A DNA stretch of 26,247 nt from IMG/VR virus record IMGVR_UViG_3300025011_000172, positions 1-26,247 of that record. One strand, given 5' to 3'. This document shows positions 8,486-15,544 of the stretch, in pieces. Numbering within the stretch: position 1 is the first letter of the stretch; every line of letters starts with the position of its first letter. Made by a program: the position numbers and the translations under genes. Source of the DNA: a virus. The notes under the pieces are model-generated. The model had not been told where the DNA came from. It worked only from the letters and a program-made list of their open reading frames with translations, and did not search any database.

Positions 8486-8513
8486 ATAGGCAGAGCGATT
8501 AAACTCTGCCTAT
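8486..8513 (-). terminator. Intrinsic terminator after the major capsid gene
   Basis: ATAGGCAGAG and CTCTGCCTAT form a perfect 10-bp stem with an 8-nt loop. On the minus strand it is followed directly by TTTTT. It lies between the stop of the major capsid gene and the start of the large repeat protein gene, so it should lower expression of the downstream structural genes relative to capsid. Confidence 0.88.
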
Positions 8514-8518
8514 ACTAA

Positions 8519-9421
8519 CTAACTAGGGTTGCAACCGAAAATAAAGCTGAAATCGTCCCAACCGTAGGAGAATCTTGCAATTGTAGCATACTTGGCAATC
8601 TCAGTATCGAAGTCCTCAGCTGCCTTAAAGCCAGGTTTTCTTCTCCAAAACCAATTTAAGAACATCCTTGCTCTTTCTGAGTCCAACATGAACCATGCGT
8701 TAGCGTCAGTCAACCACGGCCATTCAATGACATTAAACTTACCCTTCCACACGTTGATGCCGTGGTCGGTTGTCCCTGGTTTCTCATCAGTACCGGCGAT
8801 AACCAAGGCAGGTTCAAGTCCCTCAGTTGGAACCACAATAGTATCCGGCATAACCAAGAACTGATTGGCCTTATCATCTTCCCAACGACGCATAAGGTTA
8901 CGAACGGTTGTTACATTGGCGGCGGTCAATTCATATGCACCAAAATTGGAGGTCAAAGAAGTACTCCCTGGTGCTTTCGGGTGCGATGCAGAGCAAAGAG
9001 CAACGCCGTCTGGACCGGCAAAAGAGGCATTAAAAGCATTATTAAACGGCAACGCTGCGTGGTATTGAATGGTTCTGTATTCAACCATGCGGAGATTTTT
9101 AACGCGCTTTTTAATCTCTCCGTATTGTTCGTCGTCAACAAGTTCGCGCTCAATCTGTGTACCTTTGGAATATTTGCGGTGAATGTAGTTGGAGGTGTGA
9201 CCCTTCTTAATGTCCTCGTAGGCAACCTTATTCCCGGTTGCGCTCCATTCTTCCATTAACCCTAAGTCACCGACACCCTGATTGGTTTCCTGCGCCTTAG
9301 TGGAATTCTCAACGTTATACATCAGACCAAGATAATCCTTTTCTTTCTTACCTGCTAAGTCAAAAATCTTTCTCAAACCCGGTTCAAGCTGCTCCGCCCA
9401 ATTCTCAGAAATCATTGGCAT
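8519..9421 (-). CDS. Major capsid protein, HK97-fold type, 300 aa
   Basis: The ATG start at 9421 has AAGGAGGG 6 nt upstream. The 300-residue length, the position directly after scaffold and cement protein genes and the terminators on both sides are what is expected for the coat protein. Visible traits are an N-terminal MISENWAEQLEPGLRKIF helix, a long basic helix with KKRVKNLRMVEYRTIQYHAA (spine-helix-like), a GPDGVALCSASHPKAPG loop, a VMPDTIVVPTEGLEPA beta/alpha segment typical of the A-domain, and a FSYGWDDFSFIFG C-terminus. Coat proteins with this FSYGWxDxRxxxG-like ending occur in several podovirus and siphovirus families. The HK97 fold is a family inference, since no structure can be computed here. 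Confidence 0.9.
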   Translation of the reverse strand: MPMISENWAEQLEPGLRKIFDLAGKKEKDYLGLMYNVENSTKAQETNQGVGDLGLMEEWSATGNKVAYEDIKKGHTSNYIHRKYSKGTQIERELVDDEQYGEIKKRVKNLRMVEYRTIQYHAALPFNNAFNASFAGPDGVALCSASHPKAPGSTSLTSNFGAYELTAANVTTVRNLMRRWEDDKANQFLVMPDTIVVPTEGLEPALVIAGTDEKPGTTDHGINVWKGKFNVIEWPWLTDANAWFMLDSERARMFLNWFWRRKPGFKAAEDFDTEIAKYATIARFSYGWDDFSFIFGCNPS

Positions 9422-9441
9422 GTGTTTCCCTCCTTAAAATA

Positions 9442-9472
9442 AAAAGACCCAGGCAAACCGCCCAAGTCTTTT
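9442..9472 (-). terminator. Intrinsic terminator between cement protein and capsid genes
   Basis: On the minus strand AAAAGACTTGGGC pairs with GCCTGGGTCTTTT, a 13-bp stem with three G-U pairs and a GGTTT loop, followed by a T-rich tract. On the plus strand the same stem is followed by TTTTGTTG, so it may act in both directions. It separates the cement gene from the capsid gene, which then needs readthrough or its own promoter. Confidence 0.85.
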
Positions 9473-9504
9473 GTTGTTTAATTTTTAATTTAATTGGTTA
9501 ATAC

Positions 9505-10197
9505 TTACTTATGGATGTGCTTACGAATCATAACGTCCATAGTCAATTTAGCAGGATCGATATTCAAAACAACTAACGGACCCGCCTCACTAGCAATTGT
9601 AGCGTTGGCATCAATGGTATTTTCATCCTTCAAGTCAACGCCAATACTGCCTTTATTGATCACATCACCAGAACCACCAGCACCAAGCAAGATATACTTA
9701 CTGGCAGTTGTCGGGGCAACTGGGAACGGTTCTTCAACAGTCAAAGTGTCGGACGAACCAGTATAGTCCTTAACTGTGCGGATACTTCCTGCTGCCGGAC
9801 CTTCGTAAATATAAAGCAATGCACCATTCCAATCATCGTCTGATGATGTACTAAGTGCGGTGTCTACTAGAGTAGTGGTTGTACCACCAGTTGCCGAAGC
9901 ATCCCTATGATCAGCGAAAGAGCAACGGAATACCGCATAGGGGTTATCGTATACCTTGCCGTATGTAGTTGCGCCTGCCGGGTTAGTTGCTGTAGTAAAA
10001 GTTTGTTGCATAACACCAAGTACATTAGTTGCATTTGCAGCGGCCTTCGCAACCTTACCTGCGGTCAATACCACCATGTCGCCCTCAGAAAAAGCGGTAT
10101 TGGGGGTTAATTCGTACTTAACGGCGTTATCAACAATGCCATTAAGTTTACTGTTTACATACTCAAACCCATTTGTGGTTCTTGCAGTTAATGCCAT
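9505..10197 (-). CDS. Capsid cement/decoration protein, DUF2190-like, 230 aa
   Basis: The ATG start at 10197 has GAAGGTAGG about 8 nt upstream. Residues about 28-70 carry the pattern of the capsid cement family (DUF2190 type): YELTPNTAFSEGDMVVLTAG followed by VAKAAANATNVLGVMQQ. The central 100 residues are Thr/Ser/Asp-rich beta (TTTLVDTALSTSSDDDWNGA and LLYIYEGPAAGSIRTVKDY), longer than the usual small cement protein, so an extra beta domain seems to be inserted. It ends in PAKLTMDVMIRKHIHK. The place between scaffold and major capsid genes matches decoration or cement proteins, which bind the expanded shell and stabilise it. Confidence 0.8.
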   Translation of the reverse strand: MALTARTTNGFEYVNSKLNGIVDNAVKYELTPNTAFSEGDMVVLTAGKVAKAAANATNVLGVMQQTFTTATNPAGATTYGKVYDNPYAVFRCSFADHRDASATGGTTTTLVDTALSTSSDDDWNGALLYIYEGPAAGSIRTVKDYTGSSDTLTVEEPFPVAPTTASKYILLGAGGSGDVINKGSIGVDLKDENTIDANATIASEAGPLVVLNIDPAKLTMDVMIRKHIHK

Positions 10198-10206
10198 TTT
10201 TTCAAC

Positions 10207-11181
10207 CTACCTTCTTTTAGATTTTTTAGGTACTACACCGGAGGCATAATCTTTTTCGGACAAACCAAGACCGGCGGCAAGTTTCTTTTGAAACGGAGTT
10301 AAAACAACCTGCTCAGCTTTACTTCCCGGCAGGTTAGCATCTTCAATATTTATTTTTTTGCGACCATTGACGTTGGCAAGAGTCTTTTGTTCGGCAGTAG
10401 TCTTGACCTTTTTGAGTAATTCGCCGGAAGCAAACTTCTGACCGATAATAAAATTCATGGCAGTTTCAAAGTCAATTGCAGCACCGTTTTGACTAAAAGC
10501 ATCAATCTCGGCGGCGTACATATTGGCATATGGAACAAGTTGAGGGTTGCCGCTTAATACTGCCTGTTTTTGCCTTTCATAGCCAGTTGATTTTCCGGTT
10601 ACCTCAACCTGCTGCGCTAAATGTGCGTTTTGCTGTTCGAGTCTAGCAATTCGCTGTTCGCGCTTAACTTCCTTAACGGCAAGTTTTTTTGCTTCTGTTT
10701 CATCAAAACCAAGATTGACGAAATACTTTTCCTGATCTGCCTGCATTTCTGACCAATAGGTTTTTGCCTCTGCCTCTGCCTCTGCTTGACGTTTTTCTGT
10801 CTGCTTGTCGGCATCAATCTTTGCTCTCTCGCGGGCAAGTCTATCAGCTAAAACTCGGTCAATTTCTGCCTGCAACTCTGCTTTGGTATACATTTTCTCG
10901 GCAGGTTTCTCAGGTTCAGTTTTAACTTCCGGTTTCTTCTTTGCATCAGACTTAACATTTTCTTCGCCTGATTCGCCATCCTCGGCATCGACTAAATCAT
11001 CGTCAGTCAACAATTCAACAAAATCAACATCGTCCTTATCCGCAATATTAGGATCGTCTACCTCGGTATCATCAACAAAACCACCACCGGTTACGCCCTC
11101 ATCACCAACCAAAAGCGAATGATTAAACTTTGCTAAAAATTTATCTTCTGCCGCCTTAATTCCTAATAAGTCTTTAAACAT
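10207..11181 (-). CDS. Phage scaffolding protein, 324 aa
   Basis: I place the start at ATG 11181, because GGGAGG lies 6 nt before it, while a longer in-frame extension lacks a ribosome site. Residues 20-95 are highly acidic (runs of Asp/Glu), followed by EVKTEPEKPAEKMYTKAELQ. Residues about 95-190 are a Lys/Glu/Ala coiled coil with YTKAELQAEIDRVLADRLAR, the hallmark of scaffold proteins of the GP20/DUF4355 kind. The C-terminal third has NFIIGQKFASGELLKKV and ends in a basic tail (VVPKKSKRR), which in known scaffolds contacts the coat protein. It lies between portal and capsid genes, exactly where a scaffold is expected. No protease motif was seen, so the scaffold may be released rather than cleaved. 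Confidence 0.88.
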   Translation of the reverse strand: MFKDLLGIKAAEDKFLAKFNHSLLVGDEGVTGGGFVDDTEVDDPNIADKDDVDFVELLTDDDLVDAEDGESGEENVKSDAKKKPEVKTEPEKPAEKMYTKAELQAEIDRVLADRLARERAKIDADKQTEKRQAEAEAEAKTYWSEMQADQEKYFVNLGFDETEAKKLAVKEVKREQRIARLEQQNAHLAQQVEVTGKSTGYERQKQAVLSGNPQLVPYANMYAAEIDAFSQNGAAIDFETAMNFIIGQKFASGELLKKVKTTAEQKTLANVNGRKKINIEDANLPGSKAEQVVLTPFQKKLAAGLGLSEKDYASGVVPKKSKRR

Positions 11182-11301
11182 GATATACCTCCCGTTTATT
11201 GCCCGTCGGCTAAATATCCTTGCACAGTTTAAAGTCTTGTGCATGTTATGGACTTTGCCATGCGGTTTTTATATCGTCTACAGCACGATTCAGACAGTTT
11301 A

Positions 11302-13311
11302 TTACTGCGGTGCTTGCTGCTCTTGCATCATTCTTACCACTTCTTCCTCTTGTAACTCTGGAGGCAATTGCTCCAAGTAATCTCTTATCTCAGGAGGAAG
11401 TGAATTTATAAACTCCATTACCGGATCGACTTCCGGCGGCATTTCTTCTTGCGGTTGACTAGGAGTAGTATTATTTTTCATTGCTTCCTGTTCCATTGCC
11501 ATTTGCTGTTGCTCTGCCTTTAACTTATTCATTCTCTCCATAACCTCAGATATTGGAGGAAATTTTCCGTATTCCATAACATAGAAAAAAGTTTCCGGAT
11601 CAATAACACTAGCAACTAACAATTCCTTTGCAATCTCCATATGATACATGCGGTCACTAGGTATTACCGATGAAACTTTGCAGTAGCAGTCGAAGTCGGG
11701 GAAGTATTCTTCAATGTTATTCTCGATGTATTCCGGCGGCAATGTCCTTCCGTCCGGCATCATAATTTCCCCTGTATCGAATTTACCTACCTGATTATAC
11801 GGAACAGTAGTACCACTTTCCCTGTCGTATACCTTTTTCATATCTCCGGCATCAAAGGTATCGTATTTGTATCCGTCCTTACCTTCATCGCTCTTACCCA
11901 TAATACGGTAGGTTCTTTGTTCGGTATAAAACTGACCGATTAAGCGGTTAGTAAACTGACCGGCATCCTCATATGAGGAATTAATTGCCTGTTCTGCTGT
12001 TCTCAATCTTATCTTTGCCTGAGAAACCAACTCAGCAATTGCCTTAAATGCGGTTACACTGCCGGGGGTACGTCCTTGACTTACATCGAAGCGACCAATC
12101 ATACCCTCCATGGACTGCTGTAACCGTCCCATTTCAGCTATTAAACTGCCGGGGATAGGTTGCCCGTGTTCCCTTTTGACTCCGCTAACATCAGCAACAG
12201 GGAACCACATACCGGGGGCAGTACCTCTTTCCTCAATCAACCGTCTTTGCTTAGGAGTTAGCGCCCTCTCGTCATACCAAGTCTGACCAATCGCACCATG
12301 AATATGACCTTCGAGTATAATCTCAGCAGTCTTATTACGGACAATCTGCGGATTTTTAAGATAAAAGGCATCACCAAATCCCCAAATACTGTTCTCCCTG
12401 GGATATCTTTGCCTTACGAAAAACGGAAATATCGGAGTTTCGCCGGGTTCAAAATACATATAGTTATTGTGTTTAAGGTAAACCCCTTGATGTTCACCTG
12501 CCCACAGGATAACGTGCAATCCTATACCTTCGTCTTTCTCTCCATCAGCCAAAATCATTGGCCTACCGATATACCATGTTTCAACTACCGGAACCTGTTC
12601 CTGATTGTATGAGCGACTAAATCCCTCAGTATCTAATTGCTCAGTATCCAGCAAATCATCATCATGTAAACCCTGTTCTTGCACTAAATTAGCACGATCC
12701 GGAAAGGTTTCTTTGATATACTCCATCGTTTTCCAGACAGGTTTATGACAACGATTTCCCTCATTAATATCCTCCCTACATCTTGCGTCAGGGACTAAGC
12801 ATAACGGGTGCAATGCTTTCCAGCGCACATCACCCTCCCAGCGGTTCGGACCTTTACCGCCTCGCCAATTGGAATCCCAGTACACATGCCAAATGCCTGT
12901 GCCGTATAAGAAAAACCACCGAAGAAACTTAATTCTCTCAGAGGTTAACTTATTCTTGTAGAAGATATACTTTTTAAGGTTAGTCATGGCATTAGACTTT
13001 TCTTCGTCGCCCGGTTCAACGCCGTAGTCGATAAGTTCAATCTCATTAGCAAACTCGGCTACAGTTCCTTCTATTAAAGAGAAGGTAATATTTTCAACGC
13101 TGTTTGGCCTGTTTTGTTGTTGCGCCTCAGTTCTCAATGGACTACCATTCGGGCCAAGTAAATCCCAGTGACGAGAGGTATATAGTTTATACATTTCTCT
13201 CATTTCATCAACATAGAATTGCCTTGCTGCCTTATCATCGTCATACCAGTCCATACATATTCTTACCGCTTGTTCTTCTTCGGGAGAGTTACCTCTTATT
13301 GATGTTTCCAT
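11302..13311 (-). CDS. Portal protein, 669 aa
   Basis: The ATG start at 13311 has AGGTGG 6 nt upstream. The length (669) is close to P22-type portals (about 725). Visible landmarks are the N-terminal RICMDWYDDDKAARQFYVDEM helix, RPNSVENITFSLIEGTVAEF, FLRWFFLYGTGIWHVYWD (wing/stem region), a TPIFPFFVRQRYPRENSIWGFGDAFYLKNPQ block that is strongly portal-like, a long helix with SMEGMIGRFDVSQGRTPGSVTAFKAI, and a Gln/Glu/Met-rich C-terminal coiled coil from about residue 590, like the P22 portal barrel. It forms the dodecameric DNA channel at one vertex and docks the terminase. The neighbouring terminase, scaffold and capsid genes support the call. Confidence 0.93.
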   Translation of the reverse strand: METSIRGNSPEEEQAVRICMDWYDDDKAARQFYVDEMREMYKLYTSRHWDLLGPNGSPLRTEAQQQNRPNSVENITFSLIEGTVAEFANEIELIDYGVEPGDEEKSNAMTNLKKYIFYKNKLTSERIKFLRWFFLYGTGIWHVYWDSNWRGGKGPNRWEGDVRWKALHPLCLVPDARCREDINEGNRCHKPVWKTMEYIKETFPDRANLVQEQGLHDDDLLDTEQLDTEGFSRSYNQEQVPVVETWYIGRPMILADGEKDEGIGLHVILWAGEHQGVYLKHNNYMYFEPGETPIFPFFVRQRYPRENSIWGFGDAFYLKNPQIVRNKTAEIILEGHIHGAIGQTWYDERALTPKQRRLIEERGTAPGMWFPVADVSGVKREHGQPIPGSLIAEMGRLQQSMEGMIGRFDVSQGRTPGSVTAFKAIAELVSQAKIRLRTAEQAINSSYEDAGQFTNRLIGQFYTEQRTYRIMGKSDEGKDGYKYDTFDAGDMKKVYDRESGTTVPYNQVGKFDTGEIMMPDGRTLPPEYIENNIEEYFPDFDCYCKVSSVIPSDRMYHMEIAKELLVASVIDPETFFYVMEYGKFPPISEVMERMNKLKAEQQQMAMEQEAMKNNTTPSQPQEEMPPEVDPVMEFINSLPPEIRDYLEQLPPELQEEEVVRMMQEQQAPQ

Positions 13312-13337
13312 ATTTCACCACCTTTTAGACATAAAAA

Positions 13338-13395
13338 ATAGGGATGAAGCATAAGACAATGCCAATAATGACACTCTCCTACGCCCCATCCCTAT
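13338..13395 (-). terminator. Long-stem terminator-like structure upstream of the portal gene
   Basis: ATAGGGATG at 13338 pairs with CATCCCTAT at 13387, and an inner GCGTA/TATGC helix extends the stem. On the minus strand the structure ends in CCCTATTTTTT, a good T-tract. The large total loop makes it a weaker terminator than those beside the capsid gene, so it may allow partial readthrough into portal. Confidence 0.6.
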
Positions 13396-13418
13396 CGTTC
13401 TCGATTCGAGATAATTAT

Positions 13419-13982
13419 TTAGTTGTCGTCGGTATGTTTAACAGCATGACAGACTATCGAAATCCAGTCTTTCGGATCGTACGACAAGACATTATCCTTC
13501 TCGCTGTCAGGAAGATGCCATTTATCTGCATCGTCAGTTTTTAGATAATCTTCTAAATCATCTTCCAATGTTTCGTAGAACTTTTGAACTGACTTCGCTG
13601 TGCGTTCTTGACGTTCTGCATGTTCTTCGGGAGTATATTTTTTTACTGGAAAGCGCGCATCCTCATACCATGATTGACTACTATACCAATTATAAAATTC
13701 TTCGTAGTTCCATTTATAGCGAGTATCTTTGTATTTATCAAGCAATCCGTTTTCATCCCAAACCATTTCCTCGACATAATCAGTTTTAGTGTCCTCGCAA
13801 GGATATGAATATTTGCCCTTGCACTTAACATTTAAACCGTCCTCGTGTTCGGAAAAGACTAATATATTATGCCCCTCATGCTCTCTTAGGAGTATAGGCA
13901 TTAGATATAAGGCATTTGTATCCTTACCAATATCATAATACTTCTTACAGTCCTCACAAACAAAAGTATAATCAGTACCCAT
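13419..13982 (-). CDS. Hypothetical acidic protein with N-terminal Cys/His metal site, 187 aa
   Basis: The ATG start at 13982 follows the AGGA-loop mini-hairpin at 13988-13999 by 9 nt. The N-terminus has CEDC at residues 9-12, followed by LLREHEGHNILVFSEHED with His at 35, 38 and 46, then Cys at 54 and 62. This looks like a small metal-binding fold, and similar Cys-pair plus HEGH patterns occur in other phage and bacterial hypothetical proteins. The remainder is Trp/Tyr/Asp-rich and helical. Its function is unknown. It sits directly upstream of the portal gene in the same orientation but is separated from it by a terminator-like hairpin, so it may belong to the preceding small-gene group. Confidence 0.82.
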   Translation of the reverse strand: MGTDYTFVCEDCKKYYDIGKDTNALYLMPILLREHEGHNILVFSEHEDGLNVKCKGKYSYPCEDTKTDYVEEMVWDENGLLDKYKDTRYKWNYEEFYNWYSSQSWYEDARFPVKKYTPEEHAERQERTAKSVQKFYETLEDDLEDYLKTDDADKWHLPDSEKDNVLSYDPKDWISIVCHAVKHTDDN

Positions 13983-13987
13983 AATAC

Positions 13988-13999
13988 ACCGTCCTCGGT
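13988..13999 (-). promoter_or_regulatory. Ribosome site presented in an ACCG-AGGA-CGGT mini-hairpin
   Basis: On the minus strand ACCG and CGGT can pair around the loop AGGA, which is the Shine-Dalgarno core, 9 nt before the ATG at 13982. An identical 12-mer precedes the gene starting at 19434. Confidence 0.6.
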
Positions 14000-14001
14000 T
14001 A

Positions 14002-14103
14002 TTATTTCATCTTCTTACCGTAACCCTTACTCATGCCCATTTCTTTCTTATCTGACTTAGGCATACCCTTCATGCCTTTACCCTTGCCTTTGCAACCTGC
14101 CAT
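14002..14103 (-). CDS. 33-residue Lys/Gly/Met-rich basic micro-protein
   Basis: The ATG at 14103 has TAGGAGG 8-9 nt upstream, and that site includes the stop codon of the preceding gene. The peptide starts MAGCKGKGKGMKGMPKS and continues with further GMSKGYGKK motifs. It has about a third Lys plus many Gly and Met, one Cys and almost no hydrophobic core. This composition suggests a nucleic-acid-binding or intrinsically unfolded internal protein. Small Lys/Gly-rich peptides near portal genes are known in other podoviruses as minor virion or unknown proteins, but I cannot assign this one. The strong ribosome site, tight packing and protein-like composition support a real gene. Confidence 0.7.
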   Translation of the reverse strand: MAGCKGKGKGMKGMPKSDKKEMGMSKGYGKKMK

Positions 14104-14115
14104 AATAAACGCCTC

Positions 14116-14244
14116 CTAGTCTAATTTATCATCCTGGGTCGTACTTAACATAACAGGCTTACCGCCCTTCATTTTAATAACAATAGTACCCCAAGGAGTA
14201 GACTTCATTTTGTCGATTACTTTCTTTTCTTTGTCAGTTAGCAT
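14116..14244 (-). CDS. 42-residue hypothetical protein
   Basis: The ATG at 14244 overlaps the stop of the upstream gene by 7 nt (ATGCTAA) and has GGAGG 6 nt before it, inside that gene. The product starts MLTDKEKKVIDKMKSTPWG and ends in STTQDDKLD. A helix is followed by a short beta hairpin (TIVIKMKGGKPVML). I do not recognise a family. Coupled to both neighbours, it belongs to the cluster of small genes between the large terminase and the portal. Confidence 0.72.
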   Translation of the reverse strand: MLTDKEKKVIDKMKSTPWGTIVIKMKGGKPVMLSTTQDDKLD

Positions 14245-14576
14245 TGCTTACCTCCGTAAACTTCTTCTGCTTCACTTTCAGTTATGACGCGACTTTCTCC
14301 CACGACCATACTTTTGTAACTAACATTGCTTTTGAATTTTTCAACTTCTTCTTTTAATGCCAATGGTATTTCTATCATATTGCTTACCCCCGGTTTCATT
14401 GCCTTATGCGTTCTTATGGCAGACATCAAGAGAGACTTAAAAGGTTTTATTATCTCATTTTCATTTCCGAATGCAGCAACAACCATGTTTTCAGTTATAT
14501 TGCTAATATCAATAACAACACCTTTTTTATATTTAGTTCCGTTTATCTCTGTTTCTGCAATAACTTTTAATAACAT
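14238..14576 (-). CDS. Hypothetical protein, 112 aa
   Basis: The start is ATG 14576. GGAGG lies 7 nt before it, while the longer in-frame extension would overlap the upstream stop and has no ribosome site. The protein opens MLLKVIAETEINGTKYKKG with a beta-barrel-like N-terminal domain. The C-terminal half is helical and basic/acidic mixed (IPLALKEEVEKFKSN). The leader contains CGG-AGGA-CCG, another version of the AGGA-loop hairpin. No family or motif recognised. Confidence 0.8.
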   Translation of the reverse strand: MLLKVIAETEINGTKYKKGVVIDISNITENMVVAAFGNENEIIKPFKSLLMSAIRTHKAMKPGVSNMIEIPLALKEEVEKFKSNVSYKSMVVGESRVITESEAEEVYGGKQC

Positions 14577-14589
14577 TTGCGGTCCTCCG

Positions 14590-14871
14590 TTAATAATTTG
14601 CTTGGTCACTCATTTCATGGATAAGCACTACATTTCTAACAGGAACTATGACACTATCGCTATATACTAATTTATCAGAAGTTTTTACTACAGCACCACT
14701 AACAAGGCAAAATTCTCCTTCAGGTTTAAAATCTTCAGAATAATATATCTCAGATCCATCAACCAATACCATGACATTTATCTTTAAACATGCCGCCACA
14801 CACTGCATATTATTTAGACTTAAACATAAGTCAAATCTTTTAAATACATGCCTGATAGTGTCTTTATTCAT
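14590..14871 (-). CDS. Hypothetical protein, 93 aa
   Basis: The ATG at 14871 follows GGAGGACCGT directly, with GGAGG 5 nt before the start. The product begins MNKDTIRHVFKRFDLCLSLN and contains a beta-rich SGAVVKTSDKLVYSDSVIVP segment. It has four Cys, but not in zinc-finger spacing. I do not recognise a family. It lies 13 nt before the next gene start and is part of the small-gene cluster downstream of the terminase. Confidence 0.78.
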   Translation of the reverse strand: MNKDTIRHVFKRFDLCLSLNNMQCVAACLKINVMVLVDGSEIYYSEDFKPEGEFCLVSGAVVKTSDKLVYSDSVIVPVRNVVLIHEMSDQANY

Positions 14872-14883
14872 ACGGTCCTCCGT
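14872..14883 (-). promoter_or_regulatory. Ribosome site in an ACGG-AGGA-CCGT mini-hairpin
   Basis: On the minus strand ACGG and CCGT can pair around loop AGGA. This is the compensated form of the ACCG/CGGT stem at 13988 and 19442. It touches the ATG at 14871 and the last base of the preceding stop codon. Confidence 0.5.
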
Positions 14884-15212
14884 TATCTATATTTAGTCCC
14901 CTCAACCACAAACCTGTCGCCATGTTTCCTGCCGATAACAACGATCTTAATCAACTGATTATCCGCTAAGTATCCGATTTCATTAGGGCAGATAGCTAGT
15001 GGTAATGAAATTTCCTGTATTTCTTCTTGTTCCTCGGCATCGTCAATAGTATCAGGATCCTCTGAAATACCATCCAATGCCGCCTTAATAATTTCACTTA
15101 TGTTATCGGTATCAGACTCCGTTGCCTGCTTCTTGCATTGCCTACAGTGATTTAGAAACTCACCCTTACCGGCAAACTCACTATCCTCCATGCCGCATGT
15201 ATTGCATTTCAC
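14883..15212 (-). CDS. Small zinc-ribbon-like protein, 109 aa
   Basis: The GTG start at 15212 overlaps the upstream TGA (GTGA) and has AAAAGGGG about 8 nt before it. Cys at residues 3, 6, 23 and 26 form two CxxC knuckles (CNTC and CRQC), a treble-clef or zinc-ribbon arrangement. A Glu/Asp-rich linker follows (EDPDTIDDAEEQEEIQE), then a C-terminal beta region (IKIVVIGRKHGDRFVVEG). It probably binds nucleic acid or a protein partner. The exact role is unknown, and a transcription or packaging accessory is only one possibility. Confidence 0.8.
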   Translation of the reverse strand: MKCNTCGMEDSEFAGKGEFLNHCRQCKKQATESDTDNISEIIKAALDGISEDPDTIDDAEEQEEIQEISLPLAICPNEIGYLADNQLIKIVVIGRKHGDRFVVEGTKYR

Positions 15213-15526
15213 GCATAAAACCCCTTTTCTTCCTCACGTTCTTTGCGTTCCTCGGCAGTTTCTACCTGTCTAACATCGTCCTCGTACATGCCTTCCGGGT
15301 ATTCAAGGGGAATGTCAACGCCATCTAGGGACAGGACTGCTCGCATAAGTTTAAGTTGTGTATCTACTAGAGTTTTGATTGTTTCGGCATCAATGTCTGC
15401 ACAGTCAACGCAGGTGTTCTCTTTCTCGCTGTAGACAGTTGATGCAAGTATAATAGTCTTATGCAATTCCCCTATCTGATCGTTAAGTATCACTTGATAT
15501 TCCAGAACAATTGGTTTTTTATCCAT
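15209..15526 (-). CDS. Hypothetical protein, 105 aa
   Basis: The ATG at 15526 has GGGAG about 9 nt upstream. It lies 18 nt after the large-terminase stop and overlaps the next gene by GTGA, so it is in the same transcript. The product starts MDKKPIVLEYQVILNDQIGE, has a helix with IDAETIKTLVDTQLKLMRAVL, a CVDC pair and a charged C-terminus (AEERKEREEEKG). The family is unknown. Confidence 0.8.
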   Translation of the reverse strand: MDKKPIVLEYQVILNDQIGELHKTIILASTVYSEKENTCVDCADIDAETIKTLVDTQLKLMRAVLSLDGVDIPLEYPEGMYEDDVRQVETAEERKEREEEKGFYA

Positions 15527-15544
15527 TATTTAGGTTCTCCCTTC

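Noticed and set aside
8762-9259. Long open frame antisense to the major capsid gene
   Set aside because: It has no ribosome site, no recognisable protein, and lies fully opposite a clear capsid gene, so it is a shadow frame.
10805-11122. Ser-rich open frame antisense to the scaffold gene
   Set aside because: Its composition mirrors the acidic scaffold sequence on the other strand and it has no start signals.
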